A stretch of DNA of 59,562 bases from Chromobacterium sinusclupearum (GTDB lineage Bacteria > Pseudomonadota > Gammaproteobacteria > Burkholderiales > Chromobacteriaceae). The translations under genes and the position numbers were made by a program. Below, piece after piece: positions 40,202-50,579 of the stretch; position 1 is the first letter of the stretch, and every line of letters starts with the position of its first letter. The notes beneath the pieces were generated by a model, which searched no databases, was not told the DNA's origin, and saw nothing but the letters and a program-made list of their open reading frames with translations. The stretch is taken from assembly GCF_002902845.1 (NCBI RefSeq), contig NZ_PPTF01000026.1, positions 1-59,562 on the forward strand, in the 5' to 3' direction.

Positions 40202-41194
40202 TTGAAGCAGCAACTGATTTTCGCCGCCGTACTGGCGGCGCTGGCCGGCCAGGCGCTGGCCGAGGATGTCGTTGTTTACAGCGCGCGCGCGGAACAACTG
40301 GTCAAACCCTTGATCGACGCCTACAAGAAGGAAACCGGCGTGACCGTCAAGCTGGTGTCGGACAAGGAAGGTCCGCTGATGGAGCGGATGCGTGCCGAAG
40401 GCCGCAATAGCCCGGCCGACCTGCTCCTGACGGTGGATGCCGGCAATCTGTGGCAGGCGGAAAAAATGGGCCTGCTGCAAGCTGTGAAATCGCCGGTGCT
40501 GGACGCCAATGTCCCCGCCCACCTGCGCGACCCCAACCATCAATGGTATGGCCTGTCGATTCGCGCGCGCACCATTTTCTACAACACCCAGAAAGTCAAA
40601 CCGGCCGAGCTGTCCAGCTATGCCGACCTGGCCGATCCTAAGTGGAAGGGCAAGCTGTGCCTGCGCACTTCCAAGAAGGTATACAACCAGTCGCTGGTGG
40701 CGATGATGCTGACCGAGATGGGGCCGGCTAAGACCGAGCAGGTGGTCAAGGGTTGGGTGAACAATCTGGCTACCGCGTCTTTCCCGGACGATACCAAGAT
40801 GCTGGAAGCGATCGCCGCCGGCCAGTGTGATGTAGGCATCGCCAATACTTATTACTACGGCCGTTTGATGGAGAAGTCTCCCAAGCTGCCTATCGGCATC
40901 TTCTGGGCGGATCAGGCTGGCAAGGGCACCCACGTCAACGTTTCCGGCGCCGGCATCGCCCGCTACGCCAAGAACGAGAAGGGCGCGCTGAAGTTCCTGG
41001 AATGGCTGAGCTCGGAAAAGGCGCAGAACCTGTTCGCCGACGTCAATATGGAGTTCCCGGTCAATCCCAAGGTGAAACCGGATGCCCGCGTCGCCGCCTG
41101 GGGCGATTTCAAGCATAACTACATCAATGTCTCTAATGCCGGCGCCCGGCAGGCTGAGGCAGTGAAGCTGATGGACCGCGCGGGCTACAAATAA
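40202..41194 (+). CDS. fbpA: Iron(III) ABC transporter, periplasmic binding protein FbpA
   Basis: Ferric-ion binding protein, 330 residues. The start is a TTG at 40202 preceded by AGGGGAT; no ATG is in place, and the signal peptide ([20 protein letters not shown]) begins right there. The mature protein starts [20 protein letters not shown]. The paired iron-ligand tyrosines lie in [13 protein letters not shown]. Other conserved parts are [17 protein letters not shown] and [11 protein letters not shown]. First gene of the fbpABC operon. Confidence 0.93.
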   Translation: MKQQLIFAAVLAALAGQALAEDVVVYSARAEQLVKPLIDAYKKETGVTVKLVSDKEGPLMERMRAEGRNSPADLLLTVDAGNLWQAEKMGLLQAVKSPVLDANVPAHLRDPNHQWYGLSIRARTIFYNTQKVKPAELSSYADLADPKWKGKLCLRTSKKVYNQSLVAMMLTEMGPAKTEQVVKGWVNNLATASFPDDTKMLEAIAAGQCDVGIANTYYYGRLMEKSPKLPIGIFWADQAGKGTHVNVSGAGIARYAKNEKGALKFLEWLSSEKAQNLFADVNMEFPVNPKVKPDARVAAWGDFKHNYINVSNAGARQAEAVKLMDRAGYK

Positions 41195-41265
41195 GCGCCG
41201 CCCATTGTTGGTTTCTTCGGCCCGCCGTTTTTTCAACGGCGGGCCGTTGTTGCTGGATCAATCTC

Positions 41266-42867
41266 ATGTTTGCTTCTGTTTTGCGCTGGCGGACGTTGTC
41301 CGCGGCCATCAGCCTGCTCACCTTGCTGCCGCTGGGCGTGATCGTCCTGGGGCTGCTCACGCCGGATATGGAGGTTTGGCGCCATCTGTCGGCGCATGCG
41401 TTGCCAGAGCTGTGGCGCAACACCGCCATCCTGCTGCTGGGCGTGGGCGCGGGCGTGTTGCTGTTGGGCGTACCGTTGGCCTGGCTGACGGCGGTGCATG
41501 ATTTTCCGGGTCGCCGGGTGTTTTCCTGGGCGCTGATGCTGCCGCTGGCCATGCCGGCCTATGTGATGGCGTTTTCGCAATTGGGCCTGTTCGACTTTAC
41601 CGGACCGCTGCAAACCTGGCTGCGCGAGGCATTCGGCAGCTCGTCCTGGGTGCCCAATATCCGCTCGACGCCGGGCGTGGTGGCGGTGCTGACGCTGGCT
41701 TTCTACCCCTATGTCTATCTGCTGGCGCGCAATGCGTTTGCCACGATGGGGCGGCGCGCGCTGGAAGTCGGCCAGTCGCTCGGCCTGTCTCCGCTGGCCG
41801 GTTTTTTCCGCGTGGCGCTGCCCATGGCCCGGCCGTGGATCGTGGCCGGACTGAGCCTGGCGCTGATGGAGACGCTGGCCGATTTCGGCACGGTTGCCGT
41901 GTTCAATTTCGACGCCTTCACCTCGGCCATCTACAAAGCCTGGTTCAGCCTGTTCTCGCTGCCTGCTGCCAAGCAGCTGGCATCGTTGCTGGTGTTATTG
42001 GTGCTGGCTCTGGTATGGCTGGAGCAACGGGCGCGCGGCCAACGCGCCTATGGCGAGGCGGGCAGGGCGGCGCCCTTGCCGCGGACGCGCTTGCCCGGCG
42101 CGCGCGGCTGGCTGGCTTGCGCCTGTTGCAGCCTGGTGCTGCTGCTGGCCTTCGTCCTGCCGTTCGGGCAAATCCTGCTCTGGGCCGCCGAGCATGCGGC
42201 GGATGATATGGCCGACCTGCTGGATTATCTGAAAAGCTCGCTCGTGCTGGCCGCGCTGGCGGCGTTGCTGGTGCCGGCGCTGGCCTTGCTGCTGGTTTTC
42301 GCGGTGCGCCGCGATCCTCGTAGCCGGCCATGGGCCAGGCTGGCCACGCTGGGTTACGCGGTGCCCGGCACGGTGCTGGCGGTGGGTGTCTTCGCCCCGG
42401 TGGCGGCGTTGGACAACCTGTTGCTCGATCACTTCGGCCACTGGTTGCCGGCGGGCAGCTCCGCCGTGTTCAAGGGCACGCTGCTGGTGATGCTGCTGGC
42501 TTATGCCTCGCGCTTTCTGGCGGTAGGCCATTCGGCGCTCGACACCGCGATGCAGCGCATCGCGCGCAGCCAGGAGGAGGCCGCGCAAAGCCTGGGCCTG
42601 CATGGCATGCGTCTGGCCTGGCGCTTGCATCTGCCCCTGCTGCGCGGCGGTTTGTTCACCGCGATGCTGATGGTGTTTGTCGACGTGATGAAGGAAATGC
42701 CGATCACGCTGATGACGCGGCCGTTCGGCTGGGACACCTTGGCGGTGCGCATCTTCAATTTGACCACTGAGGGCGAATGGCAGCGCGCCGCATTGCCATC
42801 GGTCGCCATCGTGCTGGCCGGGCTGCTGCCGGTGCTGCTGCTGTCCAGACAGAAATCCGGAGCCTGA
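41266..42867 (+). CDS. fbpB: Iron(III) ABC transporter permease FbpB
   Basis: Inner-membrane permease of 533 residues, the fused double-domain type with about 12 helices. Two coupling loops are visible: ALEVGQSLGLSPLAGFFRVA with LPMARP, and EEAAQSLGLHGMRLAWRLHL with PLLRGG. Both halves of the channel are in one chain, as usual for FbpB/SfuB. It begins 71 bp after fbpA and ends 1 base before fbpC. Confidence 0.94.
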   Translation: MFASVLRWRTLSAAISLLTLLPLGVIVLGLLTPDMEVWRHLSAHALPELWRNTAILLLGVGAGVLLLGVPLAWLTAVHDFPGRRVFSWALMLPLAMPAYVMAFSQLGLFDFTGPLQTWLREAFGSSSWVPNIRSTPGVVAVLTLAFYPYVYLLARNAFATMGRRALEVGQSLGLSPLAGFFRVALPMARPWIVAGLSLALMETLADFGTVAVFNFDAFTSAIYKAWFSLFSLPAAKQLASLLVLLVLALVWLEQRARGQRAYGEAGRAAPLPRTRLPGARGWLACACCSLVLLLAFVLPFGQILLWAAEHAADDMADLLDYLKSSLVLAALAALLVPALALLLVFAVRRDPRSRPWARLATLGYAVPGTVLAVGVFAPVAALDNLLLDHFGHWLPAGSSAVFKGTLLVMLLAYASRFLAVGHSALDTAMQRIARSQEEAAQSLGLHGMRLAWRLHLPLLRGGLFTAMLMVFVDVMKEMPITLMTRPFGWDTLAVRIFNLTTEGEWQRAALPSVAIVLAGLLPVLLLSRQKSGA

Positions 42868-42868
42868 T

Positions 42869-43912
42869 ATGGAAAACCTGCTCGAATTCGACAATGTGAG
42901 CCTGGACTTCGCAGGACGGATGGTGCTGGATGGCATGAGTTTTACTTTGCAGCCAGGGGAGATCGCCTGTTTGCTCGGCGCTTCCGGCTGCGGCAAAACC
43001 AGCGCGTTGCGCAGCATCGCCGGTTTTGAGACGCCTACTGCCGGCGCGATCCGGCTGGCCGGAAAGATGATGTTCGGCGGCGGGGTGATGCTGGCGGCCC
43101 ATCGTCGCCGCATCGGCATGGTGTTCCAGGATCATGCGCTGTTTCCGCATTTGACCGTGGCAGGCAACATCGCCTTTGGCTTGTCGGCGTTGAGCCGCGC
43201 CGGCCGCCGCGAACGGGTGGCGGAAGTGCTGAAACTGGTGGGCCTGGCGGCGGAGGCGGATCGTTACCCGCACCAGCTGTCCGGCGGGCAGCAACAGCGG
43301 GTGGCGCTGGCGCGCGCCTTGGCGCCCTTGCCCAGGTTGCTGCTGCTGGACGAGCCATTTTCCAATCTGGACGCGGAGTTGCGCGAACGCCTGGCGCGCG
43401 AGGTGAGGTCGATGCTGAAGTCGCTGGGCATCGCCGCGTTGATGGTGACGCATGATCAGCACGAGGCCTTCGCCTTCTCCGACAAAGTCGGGGTGATGCA
43501 TGGCGGACGCCTGCAGCAGTGGGATCAGCCGGAGGCTTTGTATCATGCCCCAGCCAGCCGTTATGTGGCCGGCTTCATCGGCCAGGGCGCTTTTTTGCCG
43601 GGTAAGGCCAGCGGCGGCCGCAGCGTGGTGCTGGAAACCGGCGAGCTGCGCAGCGACGGCGGCTTGCCCTTTGCCGATGGCGCGGAGGTGGAAGTGCTGT
43701 TGCGGCCAGACGAGGTGAGGCTGGAGCCGGGCAGCGCGCTGCGGGCCAAGGTGGCGGAGCGCATCCATCGCGGCGGCGTGTGCCACTATGTGCTGGAATT
43801 GCTGTCCGGCAGGCGTCTGGTGGCCGAACTGGGCCACGATCAGCCGCTGGCGGTGGGCGAAACGGTGGGCATCCGCCTGCAGCCGCGGCGGCTGTTGGCG
43901 TTTGCGGTTTGA
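42869..43912 (+). CDS. fbpC: Iron(III) ABC transporter ATPase FbpC
   Basis: Cytoplasmic ATPase of 347 residues. Walker A is LLGASGCGKTSALR, the signature LSGGQQQRVALARAL, Walker B LLLLDEPFSNLD, and the switch His is in MVTHDQHEAFAFS. The C-terminal TOBE/regulatory region (about 240-347) is typical of the Fe(III) group and may sense iron. Last gene of the operon. Confidence 0.94.
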   Translation: MENLLEFDNVSLDFAGRMVLDGMSFTLQPGEIACLLGASGCGKTSALRSIAGFETPTAGAIRLAGKMMFGGGVMLAAHRRRIGMVFQDHALFPHLTVAGNIAFGLSALSRAGRRERVAEVLKLVGLAAEADRYPHQLSGGQQQRVALARALAPLPRLLLLDEPFSNLDAELRERLAREVRSMLKSLGIAALMVTHDQHEAFAFSDKVGVMHGGRLQQWDQPEALYHAPASRYVAGFIGQGAFLPGKASGGRSVVLETGELRSDGGLPFADGAEVEVLLRPDEVRLEPGSALRAKVAERIHRGGVCHYVLELLSGRRLVAELGHDQPLAVGETVGIRLQPRRLLAFAV

Positions 43913-43944
43913 CGCCTTTCGGGAAACTGAAAAGATCAGCGCAG

Positions 43945-43961
43945 CGCCATGGAACATGGCG
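43945..43961. repeat. Small hairpin between fbpC and the YbaK-like gene
   Basis: A 7-bp perfect stem (43945-43951 / 43955-43961) with a 3-base loop lies between convergent genes. No T-run follows, so termination is uncertain. Confidence 0.35.
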
Positions 43962-43993
43962 GCGCAACGCAAGATCAGGGGGACTGGCGGCGC

Positions 43994-44461
43994 TTAGTCG
44001 AAAGCCTGGCAGACATCCACCCACTGCCCGGCGGTGATGTCGATCAACTGGCTGGGACTGATGCGCACCGCGCTGTGCACGGCGCCGGCGGCGGGCAGGA
44101 TTTCGTCAAAGGCCTGGATGGATACGTCTAGGTAAATCGGCAGTTCGCGCGCCAGACCGAAGGGGCAGACGCCGCCCACCGGATGGCCGGTAATCGCCTC
44201 CACGTCCTGCTGCGGCAGCATTTTGCCCCTGCCGAAAGCGTCCTTGAACTTGCGGTTGTCGATGCGGGCATCGCCGCGCGCCACCAGAATCACCTCGCGG
44301 CCATCGTTGAGGCGGAAAGCCAGCGTCTTGGCGATGCGGCCGGCCTCCACGCCGTGGGCGGCGGCCGCTTCCGCCACCGTGGCGGTGCTGACCGGCAGCT
44401 CGATGATTTCGATGTCCAGCTGGCGGCTGGCGAAAAACTGGCGGACGGACTCCAGGCTCAT
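43994..44461 (-). CDS. YbaK/EbsC-family aminoacyl-tRNA deacylase-like protein
   Basis: A 155-residue protein of the YbaK/ProX editing-domain fold. The start at 44461 (MSLESVRQFFASRQLDIEII) fits the family; a GTG nine codons upstream is possible. The conserved Lys lies in GRIAKTLAFRLNDGREVILV, and ARGDARIDNRKFKDAFG and GHPVGGVCPFGLA match the family. Members hydrolyse mischarged Cys-, Ala- or other aminoacyl-tRNAs; the target here cannot be set from sequence. Confidence 0.87.
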   Translation of the reverse strand: MSLESVRQFFASRQLDIEIIELPVSTATVAEAAAAHGVEAGRIAKTLAFRLNDGREVILVARGDARIDNRKFKDAFGRGKMLPQQDVEAITGHPVGGVCPFGLARELPIYLDVSIQAFDEILPAAGAVHSAVRISPSQLIDITAGQWVDVCQAFD

Positions 44462-44523
44462 GGTCTTGTCTTCGCAAGTAAAATCCACAAGCTATCTTAT
44501 CCGGCCGCGCGCGCCAAGACCGT

Positions 44524-45651
44524 TCAGTGTCCCTGCGTGATCTCCGTAAGCTTGTCGGCGATGTCCTGCGACGTGGCCGCCTGCTCCTCCGCCGCATTGG
44601 CGATCTGCACCACGAAGTCGCGCATATTGTTGATTTCGCGGACGATGGCTTCCAGGGCTTCCTCCGCGCGCAGGAAGTCGCTCTCAGTGGCGGCTACCGT
44701 GTTGCGGCCTTCTTCTATCGCCTTCACGTTTTGCTGCACTTCGGTCTGGATCATGCGGATCATTTCGCCGATTTCCTGCGTCGCCTTGGCGGTGCGTTCC
44801 GCCAGTTTGCGCACTTCATCGGCCACTACGGCGAAGCCGCGGCCCATTTCGCCGGCGCGCGCCGCTTCGATGGCCGCGTTCAAGGCCAAGAGGTTGGTCT
44901 GATCGGCAATGTCCTTGATCACGTTGATGATCTGGCCGATGGTCTCGGAGCGCGTGCCCAGCGAAACCAGGCTGTCCGCGGTGTGGCGCACCATGGTGCC
45001 GACGCTCTTCATGCCGTTGCTGGTTTCGCCGACGATGGCGGAGCTCTTGCGGCTTTCCGCCAGCATCAGGTCGGCGGATTCGGACGCGGAGGAGGTTTGC
45101 ACCGCCACGTTCTGGATGGTGGCGCTCATCGCCTGCATGTTCTCGGAAAGCTCGTTGATGCGCGCCTCCAGGAATTGCCGGCGCTTGTCGTTTTCTTCCT
45201 GCAATTGGCGCGCTCTTTCCTCGGCCGACACGTCTTTGAAGCTGGCCATGAAGCAGAGCAGCTTGCTGCCATCCTGCCGGCTCCAGATCGGGAAGACCTT
45301 GGTTTCGAAAATGACGTCGCCCACGGGGATCAACGCGCTGTGAAACGGCATTTTGCGGGCGGCCAGGTCCGCCAGAATCCTGCGGTTGTGCGAGGGATCG
45401 CGATGGAATTGATGAATGGTGTGATTCATCGCCTGATTGACGTCGACGCCAGCGCGAAAGCGCTGATTCAGCGAGGCATGGTGTTGGTTGAGCACGTCGC
45501 GCGCGGTCTTGTTCATATAGAAAATCACATTGTCCGGACCGGTATCGCACAACATGATCAGATTGTCGCTGTTATCCAGCACGCACTGAAACTGATGGAT
45601 GGTTTGTTCCAGATCTTCCGACTGCGCGGATTTTTTGAACCAGCCTGCCAT
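44524..45651 (-). CDS. Soluble PAS-containing methyl-accepting chemotaxis protein
   Basis: A 375-residue chemoreceptor without membrane segments. The ATG at 45651 ([20 protein letters not shown]) follows AGGAGGTGGCC; the frame is open 42 codons further without support. A PAS-like domain (about 18-140) starts [20 protein letters not shown]. The signalling domain contains [20 protein letters not shown] and [18 protein letters not shown]. It would sense a cytoplasmic ligand or redox/energy cue and signal to CheA. Confidence 0.9.
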   Translation of the reverse strand: MAGWFKKSAQSEDLEQTIHQFQCVLDNSDNLIMLCDTGPDNVIFYMNKTARDVLNQHHASLNQRFRAGVDVNQAMNHTIHQFHRDPSHNRRILADLAARKMPFHSALIPVGDVIFETKVFPIWSRQDGSKLLCFMASFKDVSAEERARQLQEENDKRRQFLEARINELSENMQAMSATIQNVAVQTSSASESADLMLAESRKSSAIVGETSNGMKSVGTMVRHTADSLVSLGTRSETIGQIINVIKDIADQTNLLALNAAIEAARAGEMGRGFAVVADEVRKLAERTAKATQEIGEMIRMIQTEVQQNVKAIEEGRNTVAATESDFLRAEEALEAIVREINNMRDFVVQIANAAEEQAATSQDIADKLTEITQGH

Positions 45652-45927
45652 GGCCACCTCCTGCGAACGATGATATCGGGCGTGGCTGACGAGATGGCGA
45701 TGCCTGGACTGCCAGTAGGCGCTACGGCTTGCGGGATCTTGTCGGACACGCTGAAAGCAGGGCGCTGCTTGCGGCATGCGCGCCAGCCCAGACGCCTGTC
45801 AATGCGATGCATTTAGTTAGGACTATCTCAATCAATCATAAGTGTTTTTGCTGAAGATGCAGCCCGGAATGCGCGCTGAACAGCGGCGTCTTAACAAGCG
45901 CTGAGGCGGGTGGAACAAGCTGGCGGC

Positions 45928-46419
45928 TCAGGCGTCGTTCAAAGGCAAGGCGAGGGTTTCCTTGACCTCTTCCATTACCACATAGCTTTTGGATTCCTTG
46001 GCCGATGGCAGCTGCAGCAGGATGTCGCCCAATAGCTTGCGGTACATCGACATGTCGGCGATGCGCGCCTTGATCAGGTAGTCGAAGTCGCCGGATACCA
46101 GGTGGCACTCCAGGATTTCCGGGATGCTCAGGATCTCGCGGCGGAAGGCGTCGAAGATGTTGCCGGACTTGGCCTCCAGCTTGATCTCGACAAAGACCAG
46201 CAGCGAGCCGCCCAGCGCGTGCGGATTGAGGCGGGCGTAATAGCCGTCGATGATGCCGTCGCGCTCCATGCGGCGCACCCGTTCGGTGCAGGGCGTGGTG
46301 GAGAGTCCGACTTTCTCGGCCAGTTCGGTCATGGCGATGCGGCCGTTTTTCTGCAGGATGCGCAGGATTTTGCGGTCCATCTTGTCCAGCGCTTTGCCGG
46401 AGGAAGTGACAGTCTTCAT
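45928..46419 (-). CDS. lrp: Lrp/AsnC-family regulator, probable dad operon regulator
   Basis: A 163-residue regulator. HTH at about 15-60 ([40 protein letters not shown]). The RAM effector domain is [20 protein letters not shown], with [15 protein letters not shown]. It diverges from dadA-dadX and is very close to enterobacterial Lrp in its HTH. In related bacteria Lrp-type proteins activate or repress D-alanine catabolism in response to alanine or leucine. The gap contains suitable dyads (see 46419-46533). Confidence 0.92.
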   Translation of the reverse strand: MKTVTSSGKALDKMDRKILRILQKNGRIAMTELAEKVGLSTTPCTERVRRMERDGIIDGYYARLNPHALGGSLLVFVEIKLEAKSGNIFDAFRREILSIPEILECHLVSGDFDYLIKARIADMSMYRKLLGDILLQLPSAKESKSYVVMEEVKETLALPLNDA

Positions 46420-46533
46420 TTTTTCACTGCTTACGCGAAAAATTCTTATTAGTCATCTATTGATTCTCGTCAATTTCAGTGAAAAAAACCAGATATCAAT
46501 GAATATACTAGCGGAATTCACTAGCTGTAGTGA
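46419..46533. promoter_or_regulatory. Dyads in the lrp/dadA divergent region
   Basis: An 11-bp perfect inverted repeat (46419-46429 / 46477-46487) overlaps the lrp start codon. A second dyad TCACTA-N4-TAGTGA is at 46518-46533, 26 bp before dadA. Both share a TCACT/AGTGA half. These are plausible Lrp-type operator elements, with autoregulation of lrp. Confidence 0.45.
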
Positions 46534-46558
46534 CATGGCTACAAACGGAGAGGGAATC

Positions 46559-47866
46559 ATGAAGGTAATCGTGCTGGGTGGCGGCGTTCTGGGCGTATCG
46601 ACTGCGTGGTATCTGGCCAAGGCCGGCTGTCAGGTGACGGTGCTGGAGCGCCAGGATGGCGTGGCGTTGGAAACCAGTTTCGGCAACGCCGGCCAGATCT
46701 CGCCCGGCTACTCCGCGCCTTGGGCGGCGCCCGGCATTCCGCTGAAGGCGATCAAGTGGATGTTCCAGCGCCATGCGCCGCTGGCCATCAGCCCGGACGG
46801 CAGCCTGTACCAGCTGCAGTGGATCGCCAAGATGCTGGCCAATTGCAATGAAAAATCCTATGCGGTGAATAAGAGCCGCATGATGCGCCTGGCCGAGTAC
46901 AGCCGCGACAAGATCAAGGAGCTGCGCGCCGAGACCGGCCTGGATTATGAAGGCCGCCAGGGCGGCACGCTGCAGTTGTTCCGCAGCCAGGCCCAAGTCG
47001 ACGGCATGGCCAAGGACATCGCCGTGCTGCGCGAGTGCGGCGTGGACTTCAATGTGCTGGATCCGGACGGCTGCGCCCGCGTCGAGCCGGCGCTGGCGGC
47101 GGTCAAGCACAAGCTGACCGGCGGCCTGCAGTTGCCCAATGATGAAACCGGGGACTGCAATCTGTTCACCAGCCGCCTGGCCGAACTGGCTCGCGCCAAG
47201 GGCGTGGCATTCCGCTTCGGCGTGACGGTGGACGCCATCCTGAACGATGGCAAGCGCATCACCGGGGTGCGTGTCGGCGACGAGACCCTGACCGCCGACC
47301 ATTACGTGGTGGCGATGGGCAGCTACTCGCGCGATCTGGTGCAAACCCTGGGCATCGACATCCCGGTGTACCCGGTCAAGGGCTATTCCTTGACGGTGCC
47401 GATCACGAATCCGGCCGCCGCGCCGGTGTCCACCATCCTGGACGAAACCTACAAGGTGGCGATCACCCGCTTCGACAATCGCATCCGCGTCGGCGGCATG
47501 GCTGAGCTGTCCGGCTACAATCTGGAATTGAACCCGCGCCGCCGCCAGACGCTGGAAATGGTAGTGGGCGATTTGTACCCGAACGGCGGCGACATCCCGG
47601 CCGGCACGTTCTGGACCGGCCTGCGCCCGATGACGCCGGACGGCACGCCCATCGTCGGCGGCACCCGCTACGCCAACCTGTCCCTGAATACCGGCCACGG
47701 CACGCTGGGCTGGACCATGAGCGCCGGCTCCGGCAAGGTGCTGGCCGACATCATCACCGGCGTCAAGCCGGAAATCAGCATCGATGGCCTGTCCATGCAG
47801 CGCTACGCCAAGCAGGGCGAAACGCTGGTGGTGCCGGTGATGCGCCCGTCGGTACAAGGGGCGTGA
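46559..47866 (+). CDS. dadA: D-amino acid dehydrogenase small subunit DadA
   Basis: FAD-dependent, membrane-associated enzyme that oxidises D-alanine and other D-amino acids to keto acids, 435 residues. The ATG at 46559 opens the Rossmann motif [20 protein letters not shown]. Conserved DadA features are [20 protein letters not shown] and [19 protein letters not shown]. It is 4 bases before the racemase gene, giving a dad operon that converts L-alanine through D-alanine to pyruvate. Confidence 0.97.
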   Translation: MKVIVLGGGVLGVSTAWYLAKAGCQVTVLERQDGVALETSFGNAGQISPGYSAPWAAPGIPLKAIKWMFQRHAPLAISPDGSLYQLQWIAKMLANCNEKSYAVNKSRMMRLAEYSRDKIKELRAETGLDYEGRQGGTLQLFRSQAQVDGMAKDIAVLRECGVDFNVLDPDGCARVEPALAAVKHKLTGGLQLPNDETGDCNLFTSRLAELARAKGVAFRFGVTVDAILNDGKRITGVRVGDETLTADHYVVAMGSYSRDLVQTLGIDIPVYPVKGYSLTVPITNPAAAPVSTILDETYKVAITRFDNRIRVGGMAELSGYNLELNPRRRQTLEMVVGDLYPNGGDIPAGTFWTGLRPMTPDGTPIVGGTRYANLSLNTGHGTLGWTMSAGSGKVLADIITGVKPEISIDGLSMQRYAKQGETLVVPVMRPSVQGA

Positions 47867-47870
47867 GGCG

Positions 47871-48941
47871 ATGCGTCCCCTGATCGCGACGATACGGCTG
47901 GACAATCTGCGGCATAACTACCAAGTGGCTCGCGCCGCGCATGGCGACAGGACGCTGGCCGTCTTGAAAGCCAATGCCTATGGCCACGGCGCGGTGCGCT
48001 GCGCCCAGGCGCTGGCCGACATCGCCGACGGCTTTGCCGTCGCCTGTCTGGAAGAGGCTCTGGAGCTGCGCGCGGCCGGCATCGCCCACCCCATCCTGTT
48101 GTTGGAAGGCGTGTTCGAAGCCGAGGAGCTGAAGGCGGTGGACGAGCACCAGCTGTGGCTGGCGGTGACCAGCGAGGAGCAGCTGCGGATGATCGAACAA
48201 TCCGCGCCGCAGAAGCCGTTCAACGTCTGGCTGATGCTGGACTCCGGCATGCATAGAGAAGGCTTTCTGCCGGAAGCCTATCACGCGGCCTGGCGCCGGC
48301 TGGAGGCCAGCGGCAAGGCGGGCACGATCACCAAGATGACGCACTTTGCCCGCGCCGACGAGCCGGAGCTGCCGATGACCGCGGCGCAGCTGGAGCGTTT
48401 CGACGCCGTTGTTCGCGGGTTGCCGCCGGGTGACGAGTCGGTGGCCAACTCGGCCGGCATCCTGTGCCACCCGCGCGCGCAACGCAACTGGGGCCGCGTC
48501 GGCATCGCGCTTTACGGCGTGACGCCGCTGCCGGCCGGCTTCGAAGATGCTGCCGACTTGCGTCCGGTGATGCGTTTCTGCAGCCGGGTCTTCGGCGTGC
48601 GCGAGTTGGCCGCCGGCGAGCCGATAGGTTACGGCGACAACTTCGTCACCGACCGGCCTACCCGCGTCGGCCTGGTAGCCTGCGGCTACGCCGACGGCTA
48701 CCCGCGCCGCGCCTCCAGCGGCAGCCCGGTGCTGATAGACGGCCAACGTTCTCGCTTGATCGGCCGGGTGTCGATGGACATGCTGACGGTGGATCTGACC
48801 GATCTGCCTGAAACCGGCATCGGCAGCGAGGTAGAGTTGTGGGGCGATGTGGTCTCGGTCAACGAGGTGGCCGCCCACGCCGGCACCATAGGCTATGAGC
48901 CCCTGTGCAACGTCAAGCGGGCGCATTTCGATTACCGCTGA
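47871..48941 (+). CDS. dadX: Catabolic alanine racemase DadX
   Basis: PLP enzyme of 356 residues that interconverts L- and D-alanine. The Schiff-base Lys33 is in VLKANAYGHG. The opposite-face catalytic Tyr lies in the region PIGYGDNFVT, and the PLP-site segment is LMLDSGMHREGF. Position directly behind dadA points to the catabolic DadX form, not the biosynthetic Alr. Followed by a strong terminator. Confidence 0.93.
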   Translation: MRPLIATIRLDNLRHNYQVARAAHGDRTLAVLKANAYGHGAVRCAQALADIADGFAVACLEEALELRAAGIAHPILLLEGVFEAEELKAVDEHQLWLAVTSEEQLRMIEQSAPQKPFNVWLMLDSGMHREGFLPEAYHAAWRRLEASGKAGTITKMTHFARADEPELPMTAAQLERFDAVVRGLPPGDESVANSAGILCHPRAQRNWGRVGIALYGVTPLPAGFEDAADLRPVMRFCSRVFGVRELAAGEPIGYGDNFVTDRPTRVGLVACGYADGYPRRASSGSPVLIDGQRSRLIGRVSMDMLTVDLTDLPETGIGSEVELWGDVVSVNEVAAHAGTIGYEPLCNVKRAHFDYR

Positions 48942-48960
48942 AATACGCGCGGCCACCAAA

Positions 48961-48994
48961 AACAACAGCCCGGCATTAGCCGGGCTGTTGTTTT
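48961..48994. terminator. Bidirectional terminator between dadX and the PAS protein
   Basis: A 14-bp perfect inverted repeat (48961-48974 / 48979-48992), 4-base loop, with a T-run on the plus side and a T-run on the minus side (from 48958-48962). Confidence 0.92.
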
Positions 48995-49006
48995 GCAACC
49001 TAACGT

Positions 49007-50326
49007 TCAGTTTTTCTGTATGACCAGTTTTTCTACCCGCTGAGTCGCATCGCGCGTGCGCTCGGCCAGCTTGCGCACTTCGTCCGCCACCACGGCGAAG
49101 CCGCGGCCGGTTTCGCCGGCGCGGGCCGCTTCGATCGCGGCGTTCAGCGCCAAGAGATTGGTCTGATCGGCGATGGACTGAATGGTGCTGACGATGGCAC
49201 CGATCTCAGACAGGCTCTTTTCCAGTTGCTGCCGTTGCTGGCTTTCGCTGTCCAGCGCGGCGGAGCGCTTTTCCGCGTCGATGTCGATCAGCGCGCCGAC
49301 CACGCGCAGCGGCGTGCCGTCCGGTGCGCGCCGGGTCTGGCCGCGCGCGCGGAACCAGTGGTATTCGCCGTTCTTGCATTGCAGGCGGTATTCCAGATCA
49401 TACGGCGTCTGGCCGCTGCGGTCGCTCAAATGGGCGGCGAAGGCGTTCAGCACGCCTTGCTTGTCTTCGGGATGCAGGCGATTGGACCAGCTCTCCAGCA
49501 CGTTCGGAAAATCCTGCTCGGTGCTGAAGCCGAGCAACTGGCGAAACTGCGGCGACCACCAGAAGGCGTTGTTGCCGCTGACCGGATTGGCGGGGTCCAC
49601 TTCCATGTCCCATAGCCCCTCGGCCAGCATGGCGCTGCCCAGTTCGAAGCGGGTCATGGTCCGCTCCAATTGCAACTGCTGCGCGCGCCATTCCGTGATG
49701 TCGGCCAATGACCCGGCCACACGCAAGGGCACGCCCTTGTCGTCGCGCAGCGTGGCGCCGCGGGCGCGGAACCAGCGGTATTCGCCGTTCTTGCATTGCA
49801 GCCGGTATTCGATGTCGTACGGCGTCATGCCGCTGCGGTCGCTCAGGTGGGCGCCGAAGGCGTCCAGCACGCGTTCCCGGTCATCGGGGTGGAGGCGGCC
49901 GGCCCAGCTGCCCAGCACGTCGGGAAAATCGCGCTGGTCGTTGAAGCCCAGCAGCGCGCGGAACGTTTGCGACCACCAGAACACATTGTTGGGATTGAGC
50001 GGGTCGCCGGCCACTACCGACATGTCCCACAGCCCCTCGCTGGCCGCGCGGTTGACCAAGTCGAAACGGACGCTGAGCAGCGTCAGTTGTTCCTCGGCCC
50101 GGCGCAACGCGTCCTGCAGTTGCGTCAGCTGGCGGTCGGCGGCCTGGCGTTCCGCGTCGGCTTCGTTGATTTGCCGGTCGCGTTGCTCCCATACGCGCGA
50201 CAGTTTTTCTCCCAGAGCGCGCCAGCGCTCATCGCCGTGAATCTGCCATCTGGCCGATTCTCCGCGCAGTACGGCTTCGGCGGCCGCATCCAACTGGTTG
50301 ATCATCTTGTTTCCGGCAAACCACAT
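49007..50326 (-). CDS. Double-PAS protein with minimal MCP signalling tip
   Basis: A 439-residue soluble protein. An N-terminal coiled coil (about 40-85) is followed by two PAS-PAC units, PAS1 about 85-215 and PAS2 about 225-350. They are clear tandem duplicates: [13 protein letters not shown] and [13 protein letters not shown] recur 139 residues apart. The C-terminus (about 365-439) is only the tip of an MCP hairpin ([38 protein letters not shown]), without the usual methylation helices. AGGAGG precedes the ATG. It likely couples a cytoplasmic signal to CheA/CheW, perhaps without adaptation by methylation. Confidence 0.88.
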   Translation of the reverse strand: MWFAGNKMINQLDAAAEAVLRGESARWQIHGDERWRALGEKLSRVWEQRDRQINEADAERQAADRQLTQLQDALRRAEEQLTLLSVRFDLVNRAASEGLWDMSVVAGDPLNPNNVFWWSQTFRALLGFNDQRDFPDVLGSWAGRLHPDDRERVLDAFGAHLSDRSGMTPYDIEYRLQCKNGEYRWFRARGATLRDDKGVPLRVAGSLADITEWRAQQLQLERTMTRFELGSAMLAEGLWDMEVDPANPVSGNNAFWWSPQFRQLLGFSTEQDFPNVLESWSNRLHPEDKQGVLNAFAAHLSDRSGQTPYDLEYRLQCKNGEYHWFRARGQTRRAPDGTPLRVVGALIDIDAEKRSAALDSESQQRQQLEKSLSEIGAIVSTIQSIADQTNLLALNAAIEAARAGETGRGFAVVADEVRKLAERTRDATQRVEKLVIQKN

Positions 50327-50579
50327 GGCATTCCTCCTGATGCGCTATTCAGAGTTTCAGCATAGTCTTACGTCATGAATGTGGAATTAGGTATAACTAC
50401 TTGCGACCATCACAATCACTTGCTGCGGCGTATGGCGTGGCAGGTGCTATTTCGATATATGATGCCGGTTTTACAAAAATACCTGCTGTCATCTGTCAGA
50501 GGTGCTGATAGATGGCCTTGGACCTTTCGCAATGTCCGCGCCGGCCGCTCTGGTGCGGAATCGGAATCGACTCCGCGTG

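Noticed and set aside
45652..45927. Gene or FliA promoter in the 276-bp gap before the soluble MCP
   Set aside because: No open frame with a ribosome-binding site; a CCCGATAT -10-like element lacks a matching -35 at 11 bp.
50327..50579. Small gene between the PAS protein and tpsB
   Set aside because: Short frames lack ribosome-binding sites; the region reads as two divergent promoters.
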